Source: Porphyromonas gingivalis ATCC 33277
GTDB taxonomy: Bacteria; Bacteroidota; Bacteroidia; Bacteroidales; Porphyromonadaceae
Assembly: GCF_000010505.1 (NCBI RefSeq)
Contig: NC_010729.1
Coordinates: 1,805,501-1,869,500 of the forward strand
DNA length: 64,000 bases
Direction of reading: 5' to 3'
Shown: piece after piece, positions 25,486-34,986 of the stretch
Layout of the letters: each line of letters begins with the position of its first letter
How positions within the stretch are numbered: the first letter of the stretch is position 1
Made by a program: the position numbers and the translations under genes
Notes under the pieces: generated by a model
Seen by the model: the letters and a program-made list of their open reading frames with translations, nothing else
What the model was told of the DNA's origin: nothing
Databases searched by the model: none

Positions 25486-26634
25486 ATGAACAAATCGCTA
25501 TTATCATTGGCATGCCTCATCCTGTGCGGTATGCCGGCCATCGCCCAACAGACAGGACCGGCCGAACGCAGCGGCGAGCCTTCTCTGGCCGAACGTGTAT
25601 TCGGTCTGGAGCAGAAGCAGAAAAAGCTGAAGGTGTACTTAGGCCTACAGTCGTTCTACGACCAGCCGCTTGTCGATGACGAATCCCACATCGGACACTT
25701 CAAGGTACAGGAGCTGCGGATGTCTGCTCATGGCGAACTGAACCGCCACCTCAGCTTCGACTGGCGACAACGTCTCAACCGTGCCGCCGACGGCACTTCG
25801 TTTGCCGACAATCTCTCCAATGCCATCGACATCGCAGGTGTGGACTGGCACCCGAACGACAAGGTGTCTTTCTTCTTCGGACGTCAGTACGCGCGTTTCG
25901 GAGGGATAGAATACGACATGAACCCCGTAGAGATCTACCAGTACAGCGACCTTGTGGATTACATGACCTGCTATACTTCGGGCGTGAACTTCGCATGGAA
26001 CTTCCACCCCGAACAGCAGCTGCAGCTACAGGTACTCAATGCTTACAACAACCGCTTCGCCGACCGCTACCACGTGACACCCGATGTCGCTACCGCCACG
26101 AGCTACCCGCTCCTCTACTCGGCACAGTGGAACGGTACCCTCCTCGGAGGAGCACTGCACATGCGTTACGCCGTGTCGATGGCTCACCAGGCCCAAGAGC
26201 GTAATATGTGGTACTTCACTGCAGGCAACCTGTTCAATCCGGGCAAACGGATCAACGGATACCTCGACCTCACCTACTCGATCGAGGGATTGGACGACAA
26301 AGGCATTATGACTGCTCGCTACGGCAAGGGCAAGACCCTCACGGACGTCAAGTACTATGCTCTGGTATCGAAGTGGAACTTCCGCATTTTCGATCAGGTC
26401 AATCTCTTCCTCAAAGGCATGTACGAGAACGGCTACGCGCCTGCCCAATACGGCGAGAGCAGCCACACGCGCCACTCCTACGGCTATATGGGAGGGGTGG
26501 AATATTACCCCACGGAGACCAACTTCCGTCTGTTCGTCACCTACATAGGACGGCATTACCGGTACAGTGCGACCGAGACGGAAAGCACCAATGCTCTTCG
26601 CGCCGGTCTGATCTATCAGATACCTTTCTTATAA
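25486..26634 (+). CDS. Outer-membrane porin-like beta-barrel
   Basis: A 382-residue protein with a cleavable signal (MNKSLLSLACLILCGMPAIAQ), a short coiled region and alternating aromatic beta-strands (VYLGLQSFYDQ, LSFDWRQRLNRA, VSFFFGRQYARFGG). The C-terminus is YQIPFL, a strand ending in an aromatic residue and Leu. It fits phosphate-selective porin O/P-type barrels. Start 25486 is chosen for the signal peptide; an in-frame upstream Met overlaps the preceding gene. Within the hut cluster it may admit histidine-containing peptides or histidine, which is inferred only from location. Confidence 0.72.
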   Translation: MNKSLLSLACLILCGMPAIAQQTGPAERSGEPSLAERVFGLEQKQKKLKVYLGLQSFYDQPLVDDESHIGHFKVQELRMSAHGELNRHLSFDWRQRLNRAADGTSFADNLSNAIDIAGVDWHPNDKVSFFFGRQYARFGGIEYDMNPVEIYQYSDLVDYMTCYTSGVNFAWNFHPEQQLQLQVLNAYNNRFADRYHVTPDVATATSYPLLYSAQWNGTLLGGALHMRYAVSMAHQAQERNMWYFTAGNLFNPGKRINGYLDLTYSIEGLDDKGIMTARYGKGKTLTDVKYYALVSKWNFRIFDQVNLFLKGMYENGYAPAQYGESSHTRHSYGYMGGVEYYPTETNFRLFVTYIGRHYRYSATETESTNALRAGLIYQIPFL

Positions 26635-26658
26635 TAATCACCAAACATTCACGTAATA

Positions 26659-27288
26659 ATGATTCTAACAGATCTTACAGTAAAAGGCTTCCTCGCCGAG
26701 ACAGCAGGCCAGGAACCCGTACCCGGCGGAGGCAGTATCTCCGCTCTGAACGGCTCAATTGCAGCAGCATTGGCCGAGATGGTGGCTAACCTGACTATAG
26801 GCAAGAAGAAGTACGTCGAGGTGGAAGCAGAGATGCAGACTATCGCTACCGAAGCTGCCGCCATACAGAAAGAACTGGTATTGGATATCGACCGCGACAG
26901 CGATGCTTATAATAAGGTATTCGCCGCCTTCAAGCTCCCCAAGGAAACGGAGGAAGAGAAGGCCGTTCGCTCGGCTCAGATTCAGGAGATGACCAAATAT
27001 GCGGCGTCCGTACCTATGGAGGTGGCTCGGCGTGTACACAGTCTGTTGCCGCTGATCGAAGCAGTCGTAGCCAAAGGCAATCAGAATGCCATTACGGACG
27101 GATGTGTAGCCATGATGTGCGCTCGCACGGCTATCATCGGTGCCCTGCTGAATGTTCGTATCAACCTGACGTCTATCAAGGACGAGGATTTCGTCAAGAC
27201 GCATACGGAAGAAGCCAATGCGATCGAAGCCGATGCTATACGTCGCGAGGCCGAGATATTGGCTATCACCAAAAAAGCATGCGAATAA
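26659..27288 (+). CDS. fchA: Cyclodeaminase/cyclohydrolase family protein
   Basis: A 209-residue all-helical protein of the formiminotransferase-cyclodeaminase family. PVPGGGSISALNGSIAAALAEMVANLT (cited in part) is the conserved nucleotide/folate-binding start. It releases ammonia from 5-formimino-tetrahydrofolate formed by FtcD, or opens methenyl-THF; the family does both and sequence alone does not decide. The gene ends 2 bp before hutH, indicating coupled translation. Confidence 0.88.
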   Translation: MILTDLTVKGFLAETAGQEPVPGGGSISALNGSIAAALAEMVANLTIGKKKYVEVEAEMQTIATEAAAIQKELVLDIDRDSDAYNKVFAAFKLPKETEEEKAVRSAQIQEMTKYAASVPMEVARRVHSLLPLIEAVVAKGNQNAITDGCVAMMCARTAIIGALLNVRINLTSIKDEDFVKTHTEEANAIEADAIRREAEILAITKKACE

Positions 27289-27290
27289 CG

Positions 27291-28784
27291 ATGGCACGTA
27301 CCTCTTTTCAAGTTGGTTCCGAACCGCTCTCTCTGGATCTGCTTCGCGAATATCTGGATAGTCGCTTCAAGCTGGAACTCTCAGCCGATGCCGTAAGACG
27401 TATCGAGCACTGCCGCCATTATCTGGACGAGAAAGTGAAGCAGTCGGACAAACCCATATACGGCGTGACCACCGGCTTCGGCTCTCTCTGCAACAGGACA
27501 ATTACACCGGATCAGCTTACCGCCTTACAGGAGAACCTCGTCAAGAGTCATGCCTGTAGCTGCGGCACGCCCGTTCATGAGGACATCGTGCGCCTGATGC
27601 TTCTGCTCAAAGCTCATGCCCTCCAGTTGGGACACAGTGGCGTACAGCTATGCACCGTGCAGCGTATTCTGGACATGCTCAATAACGACGTGCTCCCCAT
27701 CGTTTACGATCGCGGTTCGCTCGGCGCATCGGGCGACCTCGCCCCTCTGGCCAATCTCTTCCTGCCGCTTATAGGTGAGGGAGAAGTCATGTACAAGGGA
27801 GAGAAGCGCAATGCCTGCAATGTGATGCAGGAGTTCGGCTGGGAGAAGATCATCCTCAAGAGCAAAGAAGGCTTGGCTCTGCTCAATGGTACGCAGTTCA
27901 TGAGCAGTCATGGCGTCTACGCCCTCCTCAAGGCACACCGTCTTGTAGAGGTAGCAGACTGTATCGGTGCACTCTCGCTCGAAGCTTTCGATGGCTTGGA
28001 TGCCCCCTTTACCGACAACCTCCACATCATACGTCCTCACCCCGGACAGTTGGCCGTAGCTCGTCACCTGAAGGAAGTTCTTAAAGGTAGCGAGCAGATA
28101 GCCCGCCCGAAGAAGCAGGTACAGGATCCGTACAGCTTCCGCTGTATGCCGCAGGTTCACGGAGCCAGCCGCGATGCCATTGCCTACGTTACAGAGGTAG
28201 TCATTCGAGAGATCAACTCCGTGACCGACAATCCCACGGTCTTCCCCGATGAAGATCTTGTCGTATCGGGTGGTAACTTCCACGGCCAACCTCTTGCCAT
28301 CGTATATGATTTTCTGGCTATAGCCTTGGCTGAACTGGGCAATATCAGCGAACGTCGCACGGCTCAGCTCATACTCGGTCTGCGCAATCTGCCTGAGTTC
28401 CTCGTAGCCAATCCCGGTCTGAACAGCGGATTCATGATACCGCAGTATGCAGCCGCAGCTATGGTGAGCAAGAACAAGATGTACTGTTTCTCCGCAGCCA
28501 GCGATAGTATCGTCAGTAGCAACGGGCAGGAAGACCACGTTTCTATGGGAGCCAACGCAGCAACGAAGCTGCTTCCGATCATAGAAAACCTGGAGATGAT
28601 CTTCGCCATCGAACTCCTCGATGCGGCCCAAGCCTTCGAATTCCGCCGTCCGACCAAGACGTCTCCGTACTTGGAGAAGATGCTCGGCGAGCTGCGCAAG
28701 GTAGCTCCCAAGGTGGAGGACGATGTAGTCATGTACAAACAGATACAGGCAGCCACGGAGTTCGTTCGCGAATATGCTTTCTAA
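27291..28784 (+). CDS. hutH: Histidine ammonia-lyase
   Basis: HutH removes ammonia from L-histidine to give urocanate, the first step of the pathway. The 497-residue protein has GVTTGFGSL, the autocatalytic MIO triad A146-S147-G148 in SLGASGDLAPLANL, SVTDNPT and SSNGQEDHVSMG. The start ATG at 27291, 2 bp after the fchA stop, is chosen over a long out-of-context extension inside fchA. It is the last gene of the cluster and is followed by a terminator. The urocanate hydratase gene needed for the next step is not in this window. Confidence 0.95.
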   Translation: MARTSFQVGSEPLSLDLLREYLDSRFKLELSADAVRRIEHCRHYLDEKVKQSDKPIYGVTTGFGSLCNRTITPDQLTALQENLVKSHACSCGTPVHEDIVRLMLLLKAHALQLGHSGVQLCTVQRILDMLNNDVLPIVYDRGSLGASGDLAPLANLFLPLIGEGEVMYKGEKRNACNVMQEFGWEKIILKSKEGLALLNGTQFMSSHGVYALLKAHRLVEVADCIGALSLEAFDGLDAPFTDNLHIIRPHPGQLAVARHLKEVLKGSEQIARPKKQVQDPYSFRCMPQVHGASRDAIAYVTEVVIREINSVTDNPTVFPDEDLVVSGGNFHGQPLAIVYDFLAIALAELGNISERRTAQLILGLRNLPEFLVANPGLNSGFMIPQYAAAAMVSKNKMYCFSAASDSIVSSNGQEDHVSMGANAATKLLPIIENLEMIFAIELLDAAQAFEFRRPTKTSPYLEKMLGELRKVAPKVEDDVVMYKQIQAATEFVREYAF

Positions 28785-28855
28785 CGAACCCCGCTTCTCC
28801 CGCTGATTCCTTACGCTGAGGGGAGGGAGATACAGGCTTTCCGAATGCAAGAAAG

Positions 28856-28897
28856 AGAAGGTGTGCCACGAAGTATTTTCGTTTGGCACACCCTCTT
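28856..28897 (+). terminator. Terminator of the hut cluster
   Basis: GGTGTGCCA and TGGCACACC pair, with CGAA/TTCG pairing inside, and AGAG/CTCT-like bases extend it outside. It lies about 75 bp after the hutH stop. There is no strong T-run. Confidence 0.6.
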
Positions 28898-28984
28898 CTC
28901 ATATAGGGTCGCTCCGACGCAATAAGGGTAATGCCATGCCCGTTTACAAGACATGAGATCAGACTAAACAATCGAAAACAAACA

Positions 28985-29314
28985 ATGACAAAAGAAACAT
29001 ACCCCAAAGCTACTGTCCTCGACATATCGGCATCAGTAGAGTATTCCGACGGCGGAATCATCAGCAAACAAGTACTTAAGAACGAAGTAGGCAACATTAC
29101 TCTCTTCTCCTTCGACCAAGGGCAGGGACTGAGCGAACACACAGCACCTTTCGATGCCTTCGTACAGATATTGGAAGGGGAAGCGGAAATAAGAATCGGA
29201 GGCCAACCTCTTCTCCTCAAAGCCGGCCGGTCCGTCATCATGCCGGCCAACGTCAGCCATGCACTCCATGCTACGAAACGCTTCAAGATGCTCCTCACCA
29301 TGATCCGCGGCTGA
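28985..29314 (+). CDS. Single-domain cupin protein
   Basis: A 109-residue cupin: motif 1 is LSEHTAPFDAFVQILEGEAEI and motif 2 is GRSVIMPANVSHALHAT, each keeping likely metal-binding His/Glu positions. Small cupins bind metals or small ligands and are often regulators or isomerases; no substrate can be named. The ATG at 28985 gives the compact domain, while an upstream ATG at 28931 would add 18 unconserved residues. It stands alone between two terminators. Confidence 0.82.
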   Translation: MTKETYPKATVLDISASVEYSDGGIISKQVLKNEVGNITLFSFDQGQGLSEHTAPFDAFVQILEGEAEIRIGGQPLLLKAGRSVIMPANVSHALHATKRFKMLLTMIRG

Positions 29315-29373
29315 AAACGGGCAGACATATACTGCGCCATCCTGTGGACGTAAAGCCTCCAACAAATAAACAA

Positions 29374-29422
29374 AGGAGAGGAGACCTATACATGCCGACA
29401 GTCTCCTCTCCTTTCTTTTTCT
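29374..29422. terminator. Bidirectional terminator
   Basis: AGGAGAGGAGAC (29374-29385) pairs perfectly with GTCTCCTCTCCT (29401-29412) and is followed by TTCTTTTTC on the plus strand; A-rich sequence precedes it, giving a weaker T-run on the minus strand. It lies between the cupin and the convergent symporter. Confidence 0.82.
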
Positions 29423-29436
29423 TCCTAACCTCTTGT

Positions 29437-30615
29437 CTACCTTGCGACTGCTTGCCTCTTGCGCATCATGAGTTTGTCCACGATCAGCGAGATAGCACCG
29501 TCGCCTGTGACATTACAAGCCGTACCGAAGTTGTCCATGGTTATATACAATGCTATCATGAGTGCCTGTAAGGACTCATCGAAACCGAGCATACTCTGCA
29601 AAACGCCCAAAGCTGCCATGATGGCTCCACCCGGTACTCCCGGAGCTGCCACCATCGTAATACCGAGCATAAAGATAAATCCGGTAAACAGACCTGCATC
29701 ATAAGGCATCCCCTGCATGATCATCAGTGCCAAAGCGCAACAAGTGATCTTGAGCGTGCTACCGCTCAAGTGAATCGTAGCACAGAGAGGGATCGTAAAG
29801 CCTGCTATCTCTTCCGATACACCGCACTTCACCGCACTCTTGAGCGTGACGGGAATAGTGGCTGCCGAAGACTGCGTACCGAGAGCGGTGAAATAAGCCG
29901 GCATCATTCGCCACAGCATCCTGAAAGGATTCTTCTTGGCAATGAATCCTGCCACAGAGTATTGGAAGATCAGCAGGATGATATGAAGACCGAAAATGAT
30001 ACCGATGATACTAAGGAAGACGGACAACACCTTTACCACTTCGCCCTGATGGGTCATATTCAGAAAGATCCCGAAGATATAGATGGGCAGCAATGGGATA
30101 ATAACCTTGGCGATCAACTTGGTGATAATCTCCTGAAAATCCTGCATCATTCCCTTCATGCCACGGCTTTCCATGCCGGCCAAACCCAGACCGAGTACGA
30201 AAGAGAGGACAAGAGCTGTCATCACGCTCATCATCGGCGGTATGGCGATAGAGAAGTAAGGCTGTACTCCTTGCGACTGAGTGACATCGCTCATACCCGT
30301 ACCGGGAGAAATCAAAGACGGGAAGAAAGCATTGCCGGCGAAGTAGGCGAATAGGCCTGACAACACCGTAGCCATATAGGCTATCAGCACGGTGATAAGA
30401 AGCATCCTGCCGGCACCTTTCCCGATGTCGGCAATAGCCACCGTCACCAATCCGAGGATAATCAGCGGAATGGAGAAGCCGAGCAGTTCGCTGAAGAGAG
30501 CATTGAACGTGACGAAGATCCGAATAAACGGGAAGCTGAAGAGGTTGCCGAAGCCGATACCGAGGACAATGGCCAATATGATCTTGGGCAAGAGGCCGAT
30601 CCGTAGTTTACGCAT
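29437..30615 (-). CDS. Dicarboxylate/amino acid:cation symporter
   Basis: A 392-residue SLC1-type secondary transporter. Visible features are the start RIGLLPKIILAIVLGIGFG, the serine-rich re-entrant loop near TQSSAATIPVTL, and the C-terminal helix 7-8 region (LSGSTLKITCCALALMIMQG and TMDNFGTACNVTGDGA). These hold the substrate- and Na+-binding positions. The likely substrate is an acidic or small neutral amino acid. The start at 30615 fits the family; a longer frame to 30711 does not. It is 28 bp downstream of meaB on the same strand. Confidence 0.88.
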   Translation of the reverse strand: MRKLRIGLLPKIILAIVLGIGFGNLFSFPFIRIFVTFNALFSELLGFSIPLIILGLVTVAIADIGKGAGRMLLITVLIAYMATVLSGLFAYFAGNAFFPSLISPGTGMSDVTQSQGVQPYFSIAIPPMMSVMTALVLSFVLGLGLAGMESRGMKGMMQDFQEIITKLIAKVIIPLLPIYIFGIFLNMTHQGEVVKVLSVFLSIIGIIFGLHIILLIFQYSVAGFIAKKNPFRMLWRMMPAYFTALGTQSSAATIPVTLKSAVKCGVSEEIAGFTIPLCATIHLSGSTLKITCCALALMIMQGMPYDAGLFTGFIFMLGITMVAAPGVPGGAIMAALGVLQSMLGFDESLQALMIALYITMDNFGTACNVTGDGAISLIVDKLMMRKRQAVAR

Positions 30616-30643
30616 ATGGTTGGGGGTTGCTTGATCAAGAAGA

Positions 30644-31750
30644 TTATTTGTTGGAAATATAGCGGAAGTAGGCATCCAGCAGACGACGGGCAGCGACGAA
30701 ACTCGTGGCACGATCTTCCAACACAGCCTCTTCGACCTCCGGTATGAGGCTCTGAACCTCTGTACTGTTGTAGAACGAATCGCGCAGTTCGTCGTTGATC
30801 GTCTCGTACATCCACCACTTGGCCTGACGCTGACGTTTCAGTCGGAAGAATCCGTTGTCCGTCGTAAAATGGCGGTACTCGTCGATCATATCCCAAATAT
30901 CCTTGATGCCGATGGCATAATAGCCTGAATAGGTGAGGACTCGCGGCTTCCATCCCGATTCGGCCTGTGGGAATAGCCGAAGAGCATTCCGATAATGCGA
31001 AGCCGCCAGATTGGCCTTATCGATATTGTCTCCGTCCGCTTTATTGACGATGATGCCATCGGCCATCTCCATAATCCCGCGCTTGATACCCTGAAGTTCA
31101 TCCCCCGTACCGGCCAGTTGGATCAGCAGGAAGAAGTCCACCATCGAATGAACAGCAGTTTCGCTCTGGCCCACTCCTACCGTCTCTACAAAGATCGTGT
31201 CGAATCCGGCCGCTTCACACAGCACGATGGTCTCACGCGTCTTGCGTGCCACGCCACCCAGCGAACCGGCAGCAGGACTGGGACGAATAAAGGCATTCTT
31301 CTCTCGAGAGAGCTGCTCCATACGGGTCTTATCGCCCAGAATACTCCCTTTGGATCTCTCGCTGCTGGGGTCTATGGCCAGCACGGCAAGCTTCCGTCCC
31401 TGCTTGATGAGATGCATACCGAAAGCATCGATCGAAGTACTCTTGCCCGCTCCGGGTACTCCGGTAATGCCGATACGCATGGAGCGGCCGGCATGAGGCA
31501 GGCACTGCTCTATGATCTGCTGTGCCGTATCCTGATGCATGGGCAGGAGACTTTCCACGAGCGTGACGGCACGGCTCAGGATGGTTATATCACCGGCCAA
31601 AATGCCGTCCACATAGTCCTTGACCGTCAGCTTCTTGCGTCTTGTCCTATTCAGGTAGGGATTGATGATGGGCATATTGGAAACGCCCTTGTTCACTTTC
31701 AGTCCCTTATAGCAACCATCATTTTCGGGATGATGAAGTAGTTCGTCCAT
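30644..31750 (-). CDS. meaB: Methylmalonyl-CoA mutase-associated GTPase MeaB
   Basis: MeaB is a G3E GTPase that protects and reactivates the B12-dependent methylmalonyl-CoA mutase. The 368-residue protein has the P-loop GITGVPGAGKST, LAVLAIDPSSERSKGSILGDKTRM and the VETVGVGQSE switch. NKADGDN is the base-specificity motif. The mutase genes are not in this window. It lies upstream of the symporter on the same strand. Confidence 0.92.
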   Translation of the reverse strand: MDELLHHPENDGCYKGLKVNKGVSNMPIINPYLNRTRRKKLTVKDYVDGILAGDITILSRAVTLVESLLPMHQDTAQQIIEQCLPHAGRSMRIGITGVPGAGKSTSIDAFGMHLIKQGRKLAVLAIDPSSERSKGSILGDKTRMEQLSREKNAFIRPSPAAGSLGGVARKTRETIVLCEAAGFDTIFVETVGVGQSETAVHSMVDFFLLIQLAGTGDELQGIKRGIMEMADGIIVNKADGDNIDKANLAASHYRNALRLFPQAESGWKPRVLTYSGYYAIGIKDIWDMIDEYRHFTTDNGFFRLKRQRQAKWWMYETINDELRDSFYNSTEVQSLIPEVEEAVLEDRATSFVAARRLLDAYFRYISNK

Positions 31751-31825
31751 AGTTATTGTTCTGTTTATCAGATCTGCGGCAATCTCGCTTGCAGTACCGC
31801 TTGGCAGCAGCTCTACGGGGAAAAG

Positions 31826-32914
31826 CTACAGTTCGGCTTTGACCTTGATACGACGTAGCGGAGCCTGCGGATCGTTGCAAATAATGGAAATATCGGCAGC
31901 TATACTCTGCCACCCCTCAGCCTTCATCACCTGCGGATCCACAGCGATGCGCAATAGTGTGCTTCCGCCGGGCTTTATCTCCGTCCGGTCGGGTACGGCA
32001 GTCAAAGCCGGATTGCGTGTGGTGACGCTATGCAATCGGAGAGGGCCGGCACCGACGTTGCGAATCTCTATCGCAGCCTTTGTCGTCTCTCCATCCAACT
32101 GTCCCATGTCCAAATAGGTGCTGAGTTCCATAACGCCTGTTTGGGCTGCAGTGAGGGCAAGGAAATTGTCCACCAGCGGCAAAGAGACCAAGACGGAATC
32201 AACGGCTTTTATTCCTGTTTCGGGAGAGGTTACCTCCAAAACGAGAGGCTCGTCCTTCATCCCCGGAGGCATATTGCGAAGTACGGCAAGCGAAAGATTC
32301 AGCTCTCTGGGCTCACGAGCTTGCAGCCGGAATGCCCGATCGTCCAGCGATACAAATGAAGGTAGCGATACGACAGCAACTTGCAGGTCGGACTCATCCG
32401 TATTGTTCACCACCAACCGTACCACCCCCTCATCTTCAGGCATGGAAATAGGGAAAAGCAGGCGAGCATTGCTCACCTGTAGCGGCCCTATCGCCAAGAC
32501 ATAGGCATGCGGTATGGCACCACCGAGGGTCGTAACCGTGCCGCTTATACTGAGCTCCAGCGGTGAAGATGGCGCGTTGGAGAAAACCCGAATCCGCTTG
32601 ACGAAAGCTCCTGACCGACCGACAGGATCGAAGAGGACGCGGATCTCCGCTTCCTCTCCGGGAGCGATGGCTTCCTCCGGCCACGTCGGAGTGGTACAGC
32701 CACAATCGGCCGTCACACGAGTGATGAGCAAAGGAGCGGTACCGCTGTTGCGAAACTTGAAGCTATGCCCTACCGATCCTTTTTCTTCCGGAATCAGGCC
32801 AAAGTTAAAGGACTGCTCCTCGACCTGTATTTCCGGACTCTCCTGAGCTGTCAGCAACAGAGGAGTCAATAGGAAAAGGAAGAAGAGCAGCCCTCGAAAT
32901 GTACTGACGATCAT
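31826..32914 (-). CDS. DUF1573-domain exported protein, long form
   Basis: The protein has 362 residues with a strong signal peptide (about 1-23, ending LLLTAQ). A DUF1573 Ig-like domain (about 30-130) shows FGLIPEEKGSVGHSFKFRN and the conserved CGCTTP. Two further Ig-like segments follow without the cysteines. DUF1573 proteins are common exported proteins of Bacteroidota without a known function. The shorter DUF1573 gene lies 31 bp upstream on the same strand, so the pair is probably one operon that arose by duplication. Confidence 0.8.
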   Translation of the reverse strand: MIVSTFRGLLFFLFLLTPLLLTAQESPEIQVEEQSFNFGLIPEEKGSVGHSFKFRNSGTAPLLITRVTADCGCTTPTWPEEAIAPGEEAEIRVLFDPVGRSGAFVKRIRVFSNAPSSPLELSISGTVTTLGGAIPHAYVLAIGPLQVSNARLLFPISMPEDEGVVRLVVNNTDESDLQVAVVSLPSFVSLDDRAFRLQAREPRELNLSLAVLRNMPPGMKDEPLVLEVTSPETGIKAVDSVLVSLPLVDNFLALTAAQTGVMELSTYLDMGQLDGETTKAAIEIRNVGAGPLRLHSVTTRNPALTAVPDRTEIKPGGSTLLRIAVDPQVMKAEGWQSIAADISIICNDPQAPLRRIKVKAEL

Positions 32915-32945
32915 ACGCCTTGTACTACTTGCAGAGCTATGCTAT

Positions 32946-33329
32946 TTATTCTACAACCCCTTTGATGCGTAGCGTAAAGGTACCATCCTTACCATTGCTG
33001 TACACGGCTATGGTCTTTACGAACTGACCCGGACGGCCGGCAGGATTATATGTGACGTCTATTTTGCTTGTCTGACCCGGAGCGATGGGCTCTTTGCTGA
33101 ACTGGGGTGTCGTGCAGCCGCAAGATGCCACTACGCGAGTGATCACCAAGGGAGCATCTCCCGTATTCTTGATAACGAAAGTGTGAGTCACACTGCCATC
33201 TGCTTCTTTGATCGTACCGAAGTCATGCTCCACATTGTCCGAAGAGATGACTGCTTTCTTTGCGTTTTGCGCCGTAGCTACTCCTATTCCGATAAGGAGT
33301 GCGATCATTACAAAAACGATTCGTTTCAT
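32946..33329 (-). CDS. DUF1573-domain exported protein, short form
   Basis: This 127-residue protein has a signal peptide (MKRIVFVMIALLIGIGVATAQ) and a single DUF1573 domain: HDFGTIKEADGSVTHTFVIKN, ASCGCTTPQFSKEPIAPGQ and YNPAGRPGQFVKTI. The start at 33329 is chosen because it places the signal peptide first; a longer frame upstream lacks one. It is the first gene of the DUF1573 pair. It is one of the shortest exported proteins here and probably periplasmic or surface-associated. Confidence 0.84.
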   Translation of the reverse strand: MKRIVFVMIALLIGIGVATAQNAKKAVISSDNVEHDFGTIKEADGSVTHTFVIKNTGDAPLVITRVVASCGCTTPQFSKEPIAPGQTSKIDVTYNPAGRPGQFVKTIAVYSNGKDGTFTLRIKGVVE

Positions 33330-33649
33330 AGTTCTATTCTTTTTGAAATAAGATTTTACACGCTGAAAATTCAAACCGGCATACACGGCATTTTGCCCGA
33401 ATTTTCGTATGCCTATCGCAACAAAGGTACATTTTTCTTTTATTGTAAAGGTCTATTTAGCATTTTTATGCAGGCACAGCAGCAGCCATTCGACCCATCG
33501 TTTACCGCTCCGGATCGGCGTCCAGGCAGAATACCGACATTCCGAAGAGCTGAGAGAGAACGGGGAGAAAATCGAGTTTACGCTCGAGAATTGTTCCACC
33601 CAACGCCCCTAAAAACGTGGCGCGAGATTTTTTTCGTTTTGGCGCGAGA

Positions 33650-34986
33650 GAGACCTTTGCAAAATAAGGAGATGGAGGGAAGAGGAGTTCTTGGCATAAA
33701 AGGAGCGAGTGAAAGGGGTGGCAGTAAGGAGTGAAAGTAGTTGTAAATCCCCCCTTGAGGAGCTACTTGCACGAGCTCCTCAAGGGGGGTTATGCCTTAT
33801 CCTACGGATGAGGACATAATTATCCCCGGGGTTCTGTATAAATTAAAGGCGATGCTTTCAAGAATGTTTTGAGTATGGGTCTTGGCAAGTCCCCGGTATC
33901 GACATCGTCCGCCATGAAACCACCGGCGAATACTGCCAAAGGTGCGTTCGATGGTGCTCCGTATCGGACCGATTGCTTTGTTTCGTTGCTTCTCTTCCTC
34001 GGTCAATGCCCTGTTGCGTTGTGCCTTGTGCATGATGCCGTCTTGAAGGTGATGGGTTTGCAGGTAGGAACGATTTTCCCCGCAAGCATATCCTTTGTCC
34101 GCCAAGACGGCTGTACCTTGAGGTATGTTTGCACCCTGCAATAGCGGAATAAACTCCTTCGTGTCACTGCGGTTCGCTGCTGTCGTTATCACCTTTTGAA
34201 CAATGCCTTGAACATTGGTCAGACAATGCTTTTTGTATCCGTAGTGATAACGCTTTTGTTTGTACACCCAACGGGCTTCTTCATCCGTCCCTTTACGCTG
34301 ACGGACAACCTGTTTTTGATAATCCTCCTCTGCCTCTTTTTCCGCCTCGCTCCGATTGTCTTGCCTGTCGTCTGCGACTTCAATCGTAATGCTTCCGTTG
34401 GGTTTATGCGGCGTCTCCACAAGGCTTGCATCCACAAGCACCCCTTCCCTGACCGAAATGTGATGGCGGGAAAGTTGTTTGTTAAACTGCGCCAATAGTT
34501 TGTCCATGAGACCCAACTCTGTCAGTGCCGAACGAAATCGACTGATGGTGCTGTGGTCGGGAGATACCTCTTCCATCTTCAGCCCCAAGAATCGGGAAAA
34601 GGTGATTGAATCATTGATGCGCTCCTCCAAAGCACAATCACTGAGGTTGTACCATGTCTCCAAAAGCAACATCTTGAATAAGAGAATCACGTCATAAGCC
34701 GGGGCGCCGATGGCATTTTGTCGCTTCGTGTATTTCTTGTTGATCAGCGTCCTGATCGGACGCCAATCGATAAGCGTGTCAACCTGATTGAGGAAGTCGT
34801 TTTGTGCTTTGCGATAACGCTTTGAAAGGAGTGCGTCTGCAAATGTTACATGCTCATCGGTATTCTTGGATTGGTATGCCATGGGAGGAATATTATGCTG
34901 TTTTTAACACTCAAATATACAAAATAACTCCCTATTACACAATGAATTAACAAACAAAATACACACCAATCGCCGTGCAAAGGTCT
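33650..34986 (-). mobile_element. IS copy B, IS5-type, IS1126/ISPg1-like
   Basis: The element is about 1.34 kb, with left end GAGACCTTTGCA and right end TGCAAAGGTCT(C), flanked by CGAGA on both sides. It is nearly identical to copy C and slightly diverged from copy A. A CCCCTTGAGGAGCT/AGCTCCTCAAGGGG hairpin lies beyond the transposase stop (33751-33787). It is inserted in the dispersed repeat, upstream of dpp3. Confidence 0.92.
33797..34882 (-). CDS. IS5-family transposase (copy B)
   Basis: An intact 361-residue transposase nearly identical to copy C. It differs by only a few residues, for example VDTL against VDRL, ETPHKP against KTPHKP and RQDNRSEAEKE against REDNRSEEEKE. The DDE candidates VLVDASLV, LADKGYACGENR and STIERTFGSIRRW are all present. 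The lack of decay and near-identity to copy C indicate recent transposition or gene conversion. Confidence 0.93.
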   Translation of the reverse strand: MAYQSKNTDEHVTFADALLSKRYRKAQNDFLNQVDTLIDWRPIRTLINKKYTKRQNAIGAPAYDVILLFKMLLLETWYNLSDCALEERINDSITFSRFLGLKMEEVSPDHSTISRFRSALTELGLMDKLLAQFNKQLSRHHISVREGVLVDASLVETPHKPNGSITIEVADDRQDNRSEAEKEAEEDYQKQVVRQRKGTDEEARWVYKQKRYHYGYKKHCLTNVQGIVQKVITTAANRSDTKEFIPLLQGANIPQGTAVLADKGYACGENRSYLQTHHLQDGIMHKAQRNRALTEEEKQRNKAIGPIRSTIERTFGSIRRWFHGGRCRYRGLAKTHTQNILESIAFNLYRTPGIIMSSSVG

